The position numbers and the translations under genes are program-made. The notes below the pieces were generated by a model. The model was not told where the DNA came from and made no database searches. It saw nothing but the letters and a program-made list of their open reading frames with translations. Positions 9,139 to 22,100 of a stretch of DNA of 64,000 nucleotides are shown one piece after another; position 1 is the stretch's first letter; each line of letters starts with the position of its first letter. Source of the DNA: Flectonema sp. DT1601 (taxonomy: Eukaryota; Euglenozoa; Diplonemea; Diplonemida; Diplonemidae); assembly GCA_964019425.1 (NCBI GenBank), contig OZ025819.1, positions 434,001 to 498,000 on the forward strand, read 5' to 3'.

Positions 9139-12100
9139 ATGCAAAAACCATTTGATGGCCGTGCGAGTCCTATTCGGGGATTTTCATCTCTCGGTATGAC
9201 GACACCAAACGGAGATGGGATTCTGGTATCAAAATTATTAACAAAATTAAAAGAGAGCCAAGACTTATTTGATAATCTAGAAACGCTCTTTGACACAAAA
9301 GTAAAAGAGCTTGGCAGTACCGAAGGAGATTTACAGAAAGCAGCAAGTCAGATAACTAGCTTACACAGAATAATAGAACAGACGGGACCAAAACAATTAG
9401 ACAATGCGCTGACATCACCATCGAATACTGCACCTACAGAAGTTGAGATATCCATATTGCATGAAAAAATAAGACAACTGCAACTGGAACATGAGGGACA
9501 ACTACGAGCTCAAGTTGAAGGTATCGATAGAGAAATTTCACATCGAGTCCAAGAAGACGTCATAGCACGCATGTCTTCTCATAATAAGGTTGTTGAACAA
9601 GTTAAATTAGAAGCAAAAGAACAACGAGACACTGACCATCAAAGAATTCAAGAATACGTTTCTGAAATTGAACGTCTACGTGAAGCAGTACTCAGACAAG
9701 ATGACGAATACCGTCAAGAAATAATATCACGTGAAAGAGACCTAGTATCCCAATCAGAAGAAAGATTACAAGAACAAATTCACATAAAGAATCATCAGGT
9801 TGGTGAAGCCAGAATCGATGTTGAACGCTTTCGGGCAGAGCTTGAAGAAAAACAACTTGAAATACTACGAAAAGACACTTCTATAACAATTGCTAATGAG
9901 ACTATCGCAGACATGAGAGATCAACATGCCAGAGCAGTAGAGGCAATCGATGAACTAAATAACAAACATCAGTCAGTTGCTACGGAAGCTCAAAGAATCG
10001 GATCATCGTTGGGAATCGTAACCACAGCAAGGAATGAATTGGAAAATGAATATTCAGTATTACAATCTACTTTCGAACAGCGTTCGATTGAGTTACGTGA
10101 ATCTCGTGAAGAAGCTGAAAAATACAAATCAATTGCTGAAAAACTACGAGATGATCACATAGAACTTCGTAGGCAAGTCAGTGACGTACAATCTGTTAAT
10201 GAACTTCGTATTGCTGAAGTACAACAGCTAAAGATTAGTTCATCGACTCTTCAGGTGCAATTGGATGACCAAATAACCAGAACAGAACGACAACTAAAAC
10301 AAAAAGAACGTGACTTGGAAAACCAACTCGAAGAAAAACGCAAACCCATTGAAACTGAGCTGAAGGCAAAGTCTGACGAACTGCTGTCACTCAAAAGAAA
10401 AGTCAACGAGCTGTCTCAATATCAAGAGATTGCTGAGCAAGGTTCACATCAAATTCAAATGCTTACCCAAAAAGGTTCCGATCTCGAATTCAAACTACAA
10501 GACAAAGGAAGAGAATTACAATCCGCGACTGAGAAGTGTAAACAAGTTGAGGATTTGACTATCAAATTAAATGCATCTGAAATGAGAGAAATGATGACAG
10601 AAGAGAAGCTGCGAGAATCACAGGTCCTTTCTATTGAAAAAGAACGAGAAATTGCTGTGATATCAGCCAAACTACGCTCCGCTGAAGAACTCAAAGCACA
10701 ACTTCAAAATTCTGAAGTCAACAGGTCAACATTTCAAGAACGAGAACGTGACGCAGTAGAACGTCTCCGCCACAAAGAAGTAGAAGTAAATGCGCTTAAT
10801 GAAAAGATGAGACACATGGATGAAATCAAAATAAAACTCCGCGAGGAATTAGCTGGGCTGAGAGCTCAAAATGACACTTTAAAAGACCGCGTCGAACACG
10901 GAAGAGAACGTGATTCTGAACTCTCTGCATGCAAAGATGAAATGACTAAAGCAGCCTTGGAATTGAGCAGACGAAATGATGAAATCTCTTCCTTAAAACA
11001 ACAGTCGTATGAGGTACAAACTTTGAGAGTGGAAGTCGGTAAACTGTCGGAAGTGAAGATACTACTTGAACAGCGCAATAATAAAGTTGATGAACTTACT
11101 AAAGAAATTACAACATCGAAGTTAGAATGCCAACGCAAGGATCGCGAATACGAAGCTCTTGTCTCCGACTATGACGCCAAAGAAGAAGAAAGTATCAGGC
11201 AATCTGCGACTATTGAAGCTGCTGAAGAAGAGCTTCGTGAACTTGTCCGCACCAGATCAGAACTAGAAATATCACAACTAAAACTTGAAGAATTACAACG
11301 CTTATTCGAATCACGTGAGTCAAACCTTCAGGAAAAAGCTGATGAACTCACCTCTGGATGTGAACTAATGATCGAAGGGCAAGAAAAACTAAAAGAGGAA
11401 TGCACAACCATTCAGGAACAGCTCAGGGAAGCAACAGCTAAAAACGAACATTTGGAAGCCTTATTAAAACACAAAGAGTTCATGGTTGGGGAGAAAGACA
11501 AGGAAATCAGTTCAAGCGATGCCAAGTTAGTAGAATTACGCTCCTGGATGCATGACAAGGTAAAACAAAGTACTGATGAAGTGTCTGAGGCTAGATCTGA
11601 AAGAGATGAAAGCCTTCGTCAGCTGAGCGATATGAGAATTTCAGTTTCCCGAAAAGAACAAGAGAGTGATCATCTCCGACAGCAGAATTCTGAATTGAGA
11701 CAAATGGTTGAAAGACGTGAACTCGAAACCACATCCAAAACATCTGAAAGTGACGTCCTATCATTGAGAAATGAAATAACTCATCTCAAGGAGACCAACA
11801 CAACAATTCAAAAGCAACTCCGAACAGCTGAAGAAACTCGCATCGAATGCGAAGAGAAGGTCGTCCACATTGGAATGGAACTCTCTTCAGAACGTAAACG
11901 AACTTCAACAATGCAAAACACAATAACAGAACTTAATGATAAACTACTTAACCTCCCTGTTGCTCCACCCTCCGTCAATCGTGAATCTCAAAAGCAAGAA
12001 CAGTCACGAATTGACGACTTGCAAGAAAAGTTTGATGAACTCTTTACTCAATTTACGAATACAAAATCAATAGTTCAACACAAGACTCAAGAGTGTGAAC

Positions 12101-13255
12101 AACATATTATTCGTGAAAGACAATACGCTGTTGTGATTAGAGAAGCTCAAGAAGTTGAGGTATGCACTGATGATGTTTATTATACTTATTTACACTTTCT
12201 TATTGAATCATAAAAACACAAAAAAAACAGCGGCTGTTGAGAATGCAAATCAGTGAAATGGAAAAGACAGAACCAATGCCAGCACCCTTACCAGATTCAA
12301 TAAGTAGAGTAAATACGATAATTGGTAAGACTTCAGCGAGTATTACTCCTATGGTTTCAGTTGCTCAGGCGACTATCAGTCAGGAAGTTATGCCATCAGT
12401 TTCTGCGACTAGCGTAGCAGCATCTCAACTGAACATGACTTCATTATTACACAAGAGTGATACGGCACTGTTGAGTCTACCACTTCCAATAGTTTCGTCA
12501 TCAGTTGAACATTCTCAACCTCTTACTGAGGATTTGAGAACTTCGTCGAGTGTGTTTGTTCCTGTAGCACAACATGTGAGTAACGTATCTGCTTTGTTTG
12601 ATCCAATGGCTCCAGTCTCAGCTCCTGTATCTCTGTCACACATGCCTGAGCAGCAACAGTCTATGGCTTCAGTAGCCGCCCCAGTAACAGATTTAAACAT
12701 TAGTGTCTCACAGGCTGCTACTCCACTTGCATCCACTCCCAGTGAGATCAAGCCAGTCCTCGGACTTCAACTTGACCCGAAAGACGTCAAAGAAAACTCT
12801 CTCAAAGTAGCAGCCGTAAAGGTAGGGGGTCCTGCATATAAGGTTTGTTTTTATTTTTTATATCGGTAAAACGAGAATAAAAAAAAACACATCATTTGTT
12901 TAACAAATAACAACAGGCTGGTATCCGCAAGGGAGACTACTTAGTAAGTATTGATAAATTTAAAATAGACACCGAGGGATCGTATGAGAAAGCTTTAGCT
13001 AAGTATCAGCCAGGAAGTGAAGTTGAATTGAAATTTGTGAGACATAAAGCAGGGGGTTCTACGAACTTTGATTCAGTAGTAAAGCTGCAGCCTTCAAGGA
13101 GTGAAGCTAAGGTGGGAAGAAGAAACTCTATCGGATCTGGTGTAGGGAGAAAGGGAACAAGAAGCCAGGCGTCTTCAGCAGCAAGCACACCATCGAACAC
13201 CTCATTAACTGCCTACGGTTCAGCATTGTCTCTCTCAAAGGTAAATTGGCAATAA
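9139..13255 (+). CDS. Long coiled-coil protein with C-terminal PDZ domain
   Basis: Three exons (9139-12159, 12231-12842, 12917-13255) give about 1323 residues. Both introns (71 and 74 nt, GTATGC and GTTTGT donors, A-rich CAG acceptors) are phase 0. Residues ~40-1000 are continuous coiled coil. Residues ~1015-1170 are Ser/Thr/Val/Pro-rich linker. A PDZ-like fold follows and spans the second intron: carboxylate loop LGLQL, then VGGPAYKAGIRKGDYLVSID and a closing strand VELKFVRHK. The tail is Ser/Arg-rich. Such proteins tether membrane or signalling partners to filaments or centrosomal and flagellar structures; that role is inferred. The frame stops at VNWQ just after a GTAAAT that could be another donor, so one more exon cannot be excluded. 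A TATGCAG acceptor-like site lies 5 bases upstream of the ATG. Confidence 0.85.
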
Positions 13256-13319
13256 AAATTTAATGAGCGATCATTTTAAAAATCAGATTTAGTAAGTTAT
13301 GTAATTAGACTTTTTTGTA

Positions 13320-13405
13320 CTTCAATTAGAATAGAATCTTCACACCCCTTCCCTTCCCTTCCCTTTACTATTTATTGTTGTTGTTATTGTTGTAGTTGTT
13401 GTTGA
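13320..13405 (+). repeat. CCCTT and TTG simple repeats
   Basis: Between the PDZ protein and the first uS2 gene are several CCCTT units (about 13346-13366), then TTG/TTA-type units (about 13374-13405). They may serve as a pyrimidine-rich tract for processing of the next gene, but sequence alone does not show this. Confidence 0.6.
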
Positions 13406-13448
13406 TGTCGTTGTTTTGTTGTTTAGCTAACTTTTGTTTTAATATAAT

Positions 13449-13462
13449 TCCCCCTTCAACAG
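13449..13462 (+). promoter_or_regulatory. Candidate leader splice acceptor of first uS2 gene
   Basis: A CCCCCTTCAACAG tract ends 35 bases before the ATG. The same acceptor and 5' leader precede the second uS2 copy (AG at 14562-14563). Conservation of this leader between copies, while sequence further upstream differs, suggests the mature mRNA starts here. Confidence 0.45.
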
Positions 13463-13497
13463 TAATACCCTTTTTGGTATCTTATCACTGATCAACA

Positions 13498-14253
13498 ATG
13501 TCCGTGCTCCACAGTGGATCGAAGGTGCTTCAGCCTACCGAGGCTGACATCCAGAAGATGTTGGCGTGCAAGGTTCAGCAGGGAACCAAGAACTTGACCG
13601 CTGCTATGGAGAGATACGTCTCCGCTCGTCGTAAGGACGGTATCCACGTCATCAACTTGCACATGACTTGGGAGAAGTTGATCCTTGCTGCTCGTATCAT
13701 TGCCACCATTGAGAACCCAGCTGACATTGTTGTCATCTCTGCCAGACCATTCGGACAGAGAGCCGTTCTCAAGTACGCCAAGTACACTGAGGCCACTTCA
13801 ATGGCTGGACGTTTCTGCCCTGGTTCATTCACCAACCAGAAGCAGGAGAAGTTCTCCCAGCCACGTTTGATCATCGTCACTGACCCACGTACTGACCACC
13901 AGGCCATCAGAGAGTCTGCCTACGTCAACATCCCAATCATCGCGTTCTGTGACACCGACTCTCCATTGACCCACGTTGATGTTGCCATTCCATGTAACAA
14001 CAGAGGTACCCAGGCCATCTCTATGATGTACTGGTTGTTGTCAAGAGAAGTGTTGAGAATGAGAGGTAAGATCGTCAGATCCATCGAATGGGAAGAGAAG
14101 GTTGATCTGTTCTTCTACAGAGATCCGGATGAGGTTCTTAAGAAGGAGGCCGAAGATAAGGAAGCCGCCGCCGAAGCCACCGCCGTCACCACCTCGGGAG
14201 TTGAGGCTGACGCTGATGTCAACTGGGGTGATGAGGATGAGGGCTGGAACTAG
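13498..14253 (+). CDS. RPSA: 40S ribosomal protein SA (uS2), copy 1
   Basis: A 251-residue protein, slightly shorter than animal RPSA. It has the classic uS2 core, including [32 protein letters not shown] and [17 protein letters not shown] (each part of one Rossmann-like block), and the typical acidic, Trp-containing tail [11 protein letters not shown]. The protein is part of the small ribosomal subunit head near the mRNA exit. Codons end strongly in C or G compared with neighbours, as expected for a highly expressed gene. Copy 2 encodes the same protein and differs at very few bases (for example ACT/ACC near 13668). The stop is TAG here and TAA in copy 2. Confidence 0.97.
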   Translation: MSVLHSGSKVLQPTEADIQKMLACKVQQGTKNLTAAMERYVSARRKDGIHVINLHMTWEKLILAARIIATIENPADIVVISARPFGQRAVLKYAKYTEATSMAGRFCPGSFTNQKQEKFSQPRLIIVTDPRTDHQAIRESAYVNIPIIAFCDTDSPLTHVDVAIPCNNRGTQAISMMYWLLSREVLRMRGKIVRSIEWEEKVDLFFYRDPDEVLKKEAEDKEAAAEATAVTTSGVEADADVNWGDEDEGWN

Positions 14254-14598
14254 ACTCTGTTATTGGTTTAATGTGATAAGAGGGTGAAAAAAGTTCAGTA
14301 AAAAAATCTCTAAAAAAATTTAAAAAAAAGTTCAAACCCGTACGGTGACAAAACAAAGGTTACGTCATATTCATGTTCGAGTTCGTGCAAAGAAGAAACA
14401 AAAATATTTTTATGTAACGATTCTTTTATTTAAGACAGGATTTATTCGAACGACATCAGACGAGGAGTGACAGACTTGCATGAAGATTAGTCCTCCGCGA
14501 GTTTTGTATTCAAGGTCGGGCTGCTGATCTGAGTCTTACTTCATTAATTCCCCCCTTCAACAGTAATACCCTTTTTGGTATCTTATCACTGATCAACA
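14254..14598. other. Spacer between the two uS2 genes
   Basis: This ~345-base spacer holds the 3' UTR of copy 1 and the leader of copy 2. Sequence after the copy-1 stop does not match the sequence after copy 2. The match to copy 1 resumes at about 14547 with the pyrimidine tract. No gene is seen. Confidence 0.7.
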
Positions 14599-15354
14599 AT
14601 GTCCGTGCTCCACAGTGGATCGAAGGTGCTTCAGCCTACCGAGGCTGACATCCAGAAGATGTTGGCGTGCAAGGTTCAGCAGGGAACCAAGAACTTGACC
14701 GCTGCTATGGAGAGATACGTCTCCGCTCGTCGTAAGGACGGTATCCACGTCATCAACTTGCACATGACCTGGGAGAAGTTGATCCTTGCTGCTCGTATCA
14801 TTGCCACCATTGAGAACCCAGCTGACATTGTTGTCATCTCTGCCAGACCATTCGGACAGAGAGCCGTTCTCAAGTACGCCAAGTACACTGAGGCCACTTC
14901 AATGGCTGGACGTTTCTGCCCTGGTTCATTCACCAACCAGAAGCAGGAGAAGTTCTCCCAGCCACGTTTGATCATCGTCACTGACCCACGTACTGACCAC
15001 CAGGCCATCAGAGAGTCTGCCTACGTCAACATCCCAATCATCGCGTTCTGTGACACCGACTCTCCATTGACCCACGTTGATGTTGCCATTCCATGTAACA
15101 ACAGAGGTACCCAGGCCATCTCTATGATGTACTGGTTGTTGTCAAGAGAAGTGTTGAGAATGAGAGGTAAGATCGTCAGATCCATCGAATGGGAAGAGAA
15201 GGTTGATCTGTTCTTCTACAGAGATCCGGATGAGGTTCTTAAGAAGGAGGCCGAAGATAAGGAAGCCGCCGCCGAAGCCACCGCCGTCACCACCTCGGGA
15301 GTTGAGGCTGACGCTGATGTCAACTGGGGTGATGAGGATGAGGGCTGGAATTAA
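14599..15354 (+). CDS. RPSA: 40S ribosomal protein SA (uS2), copy 2
   Basis: The 251-residue product is identical to copy 1. Matching DNA starts at the pyrimidine tract/acceptor ~50 bases before the ATG and ends at the last codon (AAC in copy 1, AAT in copy 2). The 3' UTRs are unrelated. This is a tandem duplication kept uniform by recent origin or gene conversion, as is common for ribosomal protein genes that need a high dose. The 3' region carries an 18-base and an 11-base A run at about 15424-15461. Confidence 0.97.
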   Translation: MSVLHSGSKVLQPTEADIQKMLACKVQQGTKNLTAAMERYVSARRKDGIHVINLHMTWEKLILAARIIATIENPADIVVISARPFGQRAVLKYAKYTEATSMAGRFCPGSFTNQKQEKFSQPRLIIVTDPRTDHQAIRESAYVNIPIIAFCDTDSPLTHVDVAIPCNNRGTQAISMMYWLLSREVLRMRGKIVRSIEWEEKVDLFFYRDPDEVLKKEAEDKEAAAEATAVTTSGVEADADVNWGDEDEGWN

Positions 15355-15611
15355 ACATGTTCCTCTAAGGACATTGTTGAGCAGCAATGACCTCTTTTTA
15401 CTTTGGTCTTTGAAGTAAAACATCAAAAAAAAAAAAAAAAAGGAGCTCAAAAAAAAAAAAGGTCTTTCATCATCGTACCACATTCAACACTTCCAATAAC
15501 CACTTTTCCCCCAATCAGTAACCAAACTAAGAATATTGTGAGTCGATAATAATTGTATTATTTAATGTTGAGAGAGTACTCCTTATATAAATATAATTCT
15601 CATCAATAAAG

Positions 15612-17721
15612 ATGTTGGATGGAGTCCCTTCAGATGAGAGCAGCATCAGCGAGCCAGAACGTAACTTCGTAACATCGGCAATTGACAGAGCAAGAGGATG
15701 GCTGAAAAAAAAACGCACACGTCGTGTAGAAAATGAAGAAGGCGTAACAATAGGTCAAGATGGAGAAGCAAGAAGTCCAAGACTTGTCAGCTACAGAACT
15801 GTTGATTTGCTTATGGCTGCACAAGGTTTACGTGTTCCACTGCCAGCATTAGTTAAGGCACTTGCGAGAAGCACTATAACAGATGGAACTGGTTGTGATG
15901 TATCACCAGATGACGATGAAGTACTAAAATTAAACATGGCAACTCAAAGACAACAAGAAGACATATCAGTTAAGTCACCATGCCTATCACCACAAAATGG
16001 ATTCGGAATTGTTCTAAACACAGCACCTCGAACCAAGCCCACTAATAATCGACATAGTTTGGGTGCCTCAAATGCATTCAATAGGTGGAGATCTAGTTTA
16101 AGGGAAGCGAGTAGTCAAGATCAAGACCCAGGTAATGTTATGTTGGTTCACATGAATCCAACTCCTTTTAATTCACTTCCACCACAACTAGCTGCTTACA
16201 TGATCATTCCACCTGATGATGATGACAGTGAATCTGGTAATCAGAAATTAATATTCGCTATACCAACACTACCAGATGAAGTTCTTGAGCCACAAGGTCG
16301 TACTCTGTTACCACTTTGTGGATGTTCAATTCCTTCGGAGGTAAAAACTGTTACGATTTTTCAACATCGAGAACCTGATGACTCTGACATGTTTTCAGAT
16401 GTCTACATCTCAGTCTTTCTTACATCTCCTCCATGGGCCTGGTTAGTACTAGCATTAGCTGTGGTCTCTTCTTCATGCGTCCATCCTGTTGTTGCTAAAC
16501 TTCATAAATACGCTAACAATGATTCCCTAGTTGGAGTTTGGTGGGCAATCGGTGAGGCTTTAGGTTTTATTATTCTGATATTGTTCACGTTGTTCACTCA
16601 CAAATGGACCCGATCTGAACGTCTCTTCTTTGCAGGATCTGGAACCCCATGGGGAATCCTACAGCTATCACTTCTTGGCTTACTATCCGGAGGTGAGGGT
16701 GCTTCTTGGGTTGGTGCCTTCACCGGAAAAGGATTGACAGTTCAGGTATTTTATTATTTATACAACATTTCTTTTGTTCACAAATTGAATTATTACTCAA
16801 GTAACAAAACAACAGCGATTTGTCCTCCACGCACTTCACCCGCTTCTCATACTTCTTTGGAGGCTTATAAGACGTCAATCTGTGTACCTTGGAGAGTGTT
16901 TTGGTGTATTTATATTATTGGTATGATTTTTATTTTAAGATGGTATTTTTAACAAAAAAAAGGTCCGTAGTATTTAAACTTAAAAAAAAACACTTCAACA
17001 GGGAGGTATTGCTATGTTCGCATACCCTGGATCTAGTTCAGAATCGTGGGATGGAAAGGATAGTTTTGCATTGCTGTCGTCGGTTTGCATGTCAGGTACG
17101 TCATCTTGTTATATGTTTCTATTCAAACAAAACAAGAAATATTTAAAAACACACACACAACAAACAGGGTACCTTTTGTGTGCTAAAAACGTAACGAGTC
17201 AACTACCCGTTGCTGCAGTTCTATTTCCAGTTAGTTTAGTGGCAGTTCTTCCAACTCTGATAACGTCAGCCATCGTTGGAATGGATACAAGCACTAGCGA
17301 TCATGGTTTATTTGGTTTTGCTGGCAGTAGAGATTCCTTTCATTGGTGGCTCACCTTAATAGGGCTATCCTGTTGCAAACAAGTATTCTACATGCATAGC
17401 TTACGGTATCTTCACCCAGTCGTATTGGCATCTGCAAAGTGTTTAGATGCAGTGATCGCAACCTATCTGTCTCGTTATTTATTTTCTGTTGATGCTGACG
17501 CGCCATTACATTTAAAATGGGCAATACCAGGGTCATTATTTGTATTAGTCGGAGGTTCAATTGCTTGTTACGTTAGTGTCCACAAAAGAAGTATTGTCGA
17601 ATTGGAGGTTTCTAAGCTTAAGCGGAGAAGATATGAGAGGCATATCCTCACTGCGTCTAATCTAAAAAAGAGTCAAATACCTTACACGGAACACCTGTAT
17701 TCAACAGAGTGTAATTCATGA
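15612..17721 (+). CDS. Multi-pass DMT / nucleotide-sugar-transporter-like protein
   Basis: Four exons (15612-16745, 16816-16920, 17002-17095, 17168-17721) give about 628 residues. Introns are 70, 81 and 72 nt, have GTATTT, GTATGA and GTACGT donors, and all end in AACAG. Residues ~1-270 are hydrophilic and probably cytosolic. The rest forms about ten hydrophobic helices, ending with a short basic tail. Helix number, size and the repeated-half pattern resemble the drug/metabolite superfamily (SLC35/TPT type), whose members exchange nucleotide sugars or phosphorylated metabolites across Golgi, ER or plastid membranes. The substrate cannot be told. The long N-terminal extension is unusual for this family. 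Confidence 0.72.
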
Positions 17722-18431
17722 GGTATATGTAAATATAGAAATGGAGAGAAAATGGGAAAAGAAAAAAAAAAAAAAAAAAAAAAAAAGGGAACCGAATATT
17801 TATCACAACAACCAACTTATAAATATTTGCTTTGATACCTTTGATGTTGTCCATGTTGTTGGCCTCGTTAAATTCAGAAATTATAAAGGTGAGTGAACAT
17901 AAGTAGTAAGTCACGTTATCAAGCAACCTGGCTTGCTGATAAACCAGCTTTGCTTGACCACCTTCGATCAATAATCCCTTACCTGTTGTTTGAATAGGGT
18001 CTAATACTGTTTCTTTCACTTTTGAACGAGAACTTCCGCTCAGCAGTTCAATGTGCATGTAGTTATCTTGTACAGAGAAAGGTGTACCACAAATTGCGTA
18101 CTGCTGACGGTTGCTCTCTCAAGCTTATGTGACCCGGGGTTTCTATTTTCAGACAAAAAAAGTGTTCTGATGACGCTGGTGAAAAGTTGGTTTTGCCCTT
18201 TTTGTTTCCTATCATCGTGTGGCAATGTTATTTTTAGCTCAATAAGTTTGAAACACATAAAGACTGCTTCTGTGGTCTTTTTCTTTTCATACCTTTATAA
18301 CAAAATGAATATTCCTGCTGCCTTCAGTCAAAAACGTCTAACTTTCTGCTACTAGCCCACTGTGTCATGTTTTCCGTTAAAAAATCGTTTTTTTTTTTTT
18401 TTTTTTTTTACGTAGCTTATAATCCCGTTGG

Positions 18432-18463
<32 letters not shown>

Positions 18464-19130
18464 TATTCAACAGGATTACAACCTTTGCAGCTGCTGACTT
18501 GTATACAAGCGAGTTGACCAGTTGTGTGTCAGGTGTCAGACATGCTGATGGATTCTTTGCGGTTTTCGCTTATCTTTTTCAGATTATCTAAATGTCGATA
18601 TTGTGCTGCAGAGTAATTGACAATTTTTTCTTATGCGAGTGGTGTATTTTTATTTATATAATTATGTTGATAATTTTTTTTTTTAATTTTTTTTTTTTTT
18701 TTTCTCCTTGTTCGTGATGCCTTAGTTTCGAAGAAGTGAATTTTGTTATTTGTGTGGTGCGACACTTTTTGTTCTGAAAAAAAAACATCAGACCAAACTC
18801 ACAGGGGAATACCACACAGGATTTGGAAAACAAAACATATTTTAGTGAGGTAAAGAAAATGTTCCGTGGTCGATTCTGACTCGTTACGTCTGCGTTTTAA
18901 CACTAGAAAAAAAAATTGCTATTGTTCCCTCATAGTTGTTTCAGCTAGTTAGGTTCAGTTCCCAGTGCATTCATATTTTTTTGATGAGTTGTTTTAAATG
19001 GATTATTATCCTTTTATTTTAGAAGTCGTTTTTATTTTTTTCTTCTTCTTTTTCCAACCCCATGTTTCTGTTTTAATTTTGTCCTTTACAATTACCCTAT
19101 ATTAACTCCCCTAAACAGCCAACCGTTGTA
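17722..19130. other. Spacer with long A/T runs
   Basis: The spacer holds A or T runs of 15-28 bases (about 17761-17786, 18388-18409, 18433-18447 and others). Bases 17800-18130 are compositionally balanced and carry a minus-strand open frame, listed separately. The leader acceptor of the next gene is probably AAACAG at 19117-19118. Confidence 0.6.
17780..18105 (-). CDS. Possible minus-strand coding fragment (weak)
   Basis: On the minus strand an open frame runs from about 18105 (just after an in-frame TGA) toward 17780, with an ATG at 18058. It reads as protein-like sequence (for example CGTPFSVQDNYMHIELLSG and LDPIQTTGKGLLIEGGQAK) rather than spacer low complexity, before running into a poly-T tract. 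It would be the only minus-strand gene here. It may be an exon of an unrecognised gene, a gene relic or chance. No homologue is recognised. Confidence 0.25.
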
Positions 19131-22100
19131 ATGGTAAGAACCGCTGCAGCGAAGGCAAGTGAAAAGAGGCGACGTAAGAATAAGGCGGCAGAGTTAGCCG
19201 CAGCGGGAGCAACTCATCACAAGGCAAGTGAAAAAAGGAGGAGAAAACTCCGACAGTTAGAACATGAAATGGGACTGGAACCCAGAGCTTTAACACAAGA
19301 TAGTGGAATGTCTCACACGCTAGCACAATTCGGCATGCATAGAAGGGCAATAAGACAGAATCTAGAAAGCGGTGATATCCAACGAGCGATATCTCATTTA
19401 TATGAAGCTCAGTCAGACCCTGAAACGATGAGCGATGACTTCCTTCGTGAAGTTCTCGTAAAATGTGCTCAAACAGGTCAAATGTCCTGTGGAATCAGCG
19501 TCATTGAATTAATGTCTCAGCAGGCTGGCAGACAAATTCCTATTCGTCTCATCTGTACAATAATATCATCAATATCACAGAGAAGTAGTGTTGATGAGGT
19601 CCACGCATTCCTTGTAAAAATGTTAATTATTAGCAACTTTGGACAAATTGACAATGCCGAAGGTATAGCAGTAAGAAGAAACTACTGCCATCAATTTGTA
19701 TCACTGATGGTAACTGAATTCTTAGAAGAAGCGAGGCAGGCTTTAGACAGAGTTTCGTCGGGTGCTCCATCCCCAGAGGGAACTTCATTATGTGGAGTTG
19801 GTATAGTCGTTAATCAGAACAACACATCACAAATAGATGTTAAACTACCATTCAGCAATAACAGCAATAATCGTCAATTCAATCCTTTTGTAAAAGGAGA
19901 CACTGTACTACTAACATTGAATGGAAATACTGAAATTCAAGGAGCTGAAGCAGAGATAACAACAGTAGCAGTCTCACTTAATTCACAGTCAGGGTACTTG
20001 TTCAGTGCGAGGCTAGCTGCAAGTTCATATGCGTCACCTTTACTAACACATGCTAATAATAGATTTGGGTTTCGAGTTGATAAATTAGCGAACAGAACTT
20101 CATTCGTTCGTCAAGTCGACGCGATTAGAAAACTTCTCGAACTCCGTGAGGGTGTAAAACTTTGGCAGCGAAGTCATCGATCAATTCACAATGCGATCAT
20201 CTATGGACGTATTGAATGTTGTACTGAAGAGATTGACAGCTCGAGAGCAGATCAAATGCCACTACCAGCACCAGTTAGAAACCTTAATGAATCTCAAAGT
20301 GCAGCATTACGATCAGCTCTAACAAAGAGAATTTCATTAGTTCATGGTCCACCTGGTACAGGTAAGACAACTACAGCAATAGCGATAGTACAAGGATGGT
20401 TAGTGATGGGAATGGGACCGATATTAGCTACTTCTGATAGTAATACTGCTGTTGATAATCTGTTATCTGGTTTAATTCAAACTGGTATTAATGCAGTTAG
20501 AGTTGGTCGACCAGAAGCAACACGACCAGACTTAAATCAGTATACACTTGACTATGCAGCTCAACAACAGACAGGTAGTAGAGAATCAATTTATCAATAT
20601 CAACAACAAATGATTAAACGAGCAGATGTTGTTTGTGCGACTTGCTCGGGATCTGCTTCTGAAATTCTTGAAAAAACAGTATTTAGAGCGGTGCTGCTTG
20701 ATGAAGCATGTCAAGCAACAGAACCATCGACACTGATACCACTAATGCATGGGTCTGTGACTGTTTCATTAGTTGGTGATCATAAACAATTACCTCCTAC
20801 GATACTTAGCAGAACTGCTCAATTAAATGGTCTTGGAACGTCTCTATTCGACAGACTTATCGCAGCAGGATTGAGACCAAGTTTATTAAATTTACAATAT
20901 CGAATGCATCCAGCTTTAGCATTGTACCCATCACAAAGTATGTATAGCGATGCCCTGCTATCTGGGGTTCGTAGTCGAGCAAGGCCAATGTTACCTGGGT
21001 ATGCGTGGCCAGTTGCAAATATACCAATCTCGTTTGTTGACAACCGATCAGGTAAGGATGACCCTGATGGTCTCAGTTACATTAATAAAGAAGAGGCTCA
21101 ACATCTAACTACTATTGTTAATGAGATTATTCGTTCAAGTGGACTTGCTCCGACAGAAATTGGTGTCATTACTCCTTACTCTGCTCAAGTCCGACTTATT
21201 AAAAAACTTCTCAACATTCCAACTCATAATGGTAAAAGTTCTAGGAATACATCACGACGACCACAATCACTTAACTCCGGCATTGAAGTAAACAGCGTTG
21301 ATGGTTTTCAAGGTCGTGAAAAAGAACTAATTATTGTAAGCGCTGTCAGGTCAAACCTACATGGAAATGTAGGATTTCTTAATGACCCAAGAAGAATGAA
21401 TGTTATGCTTTCAAGAGCAAAGAGAGGACTGATCGTCATAGGAAATAGTGCAACGTTGTCATCAGATACAGCATGTTGGGGACCATGGCTTAAATGGATT
21501 TTTAATTACGGTTTGAATACAACTTTTGGAGGAGGTAGTACGATGCATTGTACAACACAGCCGCAAAAACTTCAACTGACACCTTCTCAGATTCAGTTGT
21601 TGGAGGCAGTCCAGAAAGCTGATGAAGTGATGATATCACAACCACCACCGTTTCAACCAATGAAGCAGCTTGAGACATCTGTTAATAATATATTTAGTAA
21701 TAAGAATGGAGGTCAATGGGGTTCTCAATACTGTGAAAGTCGAAGACAACCACCTGCACCACTTGTTAGCATAGCTCCTGCTGTTGCTAGTGTGATAGCG
21801 ATGTTATCAATGTGTATATCTGAGAATCTTTCATGGTTACCTCCGTGTATTTCAATATGTTTGAGAATGAGAGGTCTTCCTTGGACAGCTAAACACGATG
21901 ATTTACAACAATTCTTTACTCCACTCATAGTAACTGCCTCGACATTCCTCTATGATAGAACAGGTAAACCAAAAGGTGAATGTTTTGTTCGATTTCAAAC
22001 AGATGATATGACGCAATTCGCAATGAAGAAAGATCGTCAATGGCTTGGTCATCGGTTTGTTGAATGCTACATAACATCTTTGGATGTTGCAGAAAGACAA

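Larger units (their letters stand above)
13448..15350 (+). repeat. Tandem duplication of the uS2 gene with its leader
   Basis: The repeated unit is about 800 bases (13448-14250 and 14549-15351), offset by 1101 bases. The boundaries coincide with the mRNA leader at the 5' end and the stop codon at the 3' end. Confidence 0.85.

Noticed and set aside
13575-13907. 110-codon minus-strand frame, repeated at 14676-15008
   Set aside because: It is antisense to the highly codon-biased uS2 gene. It appears twice only because the gene is duplicated.
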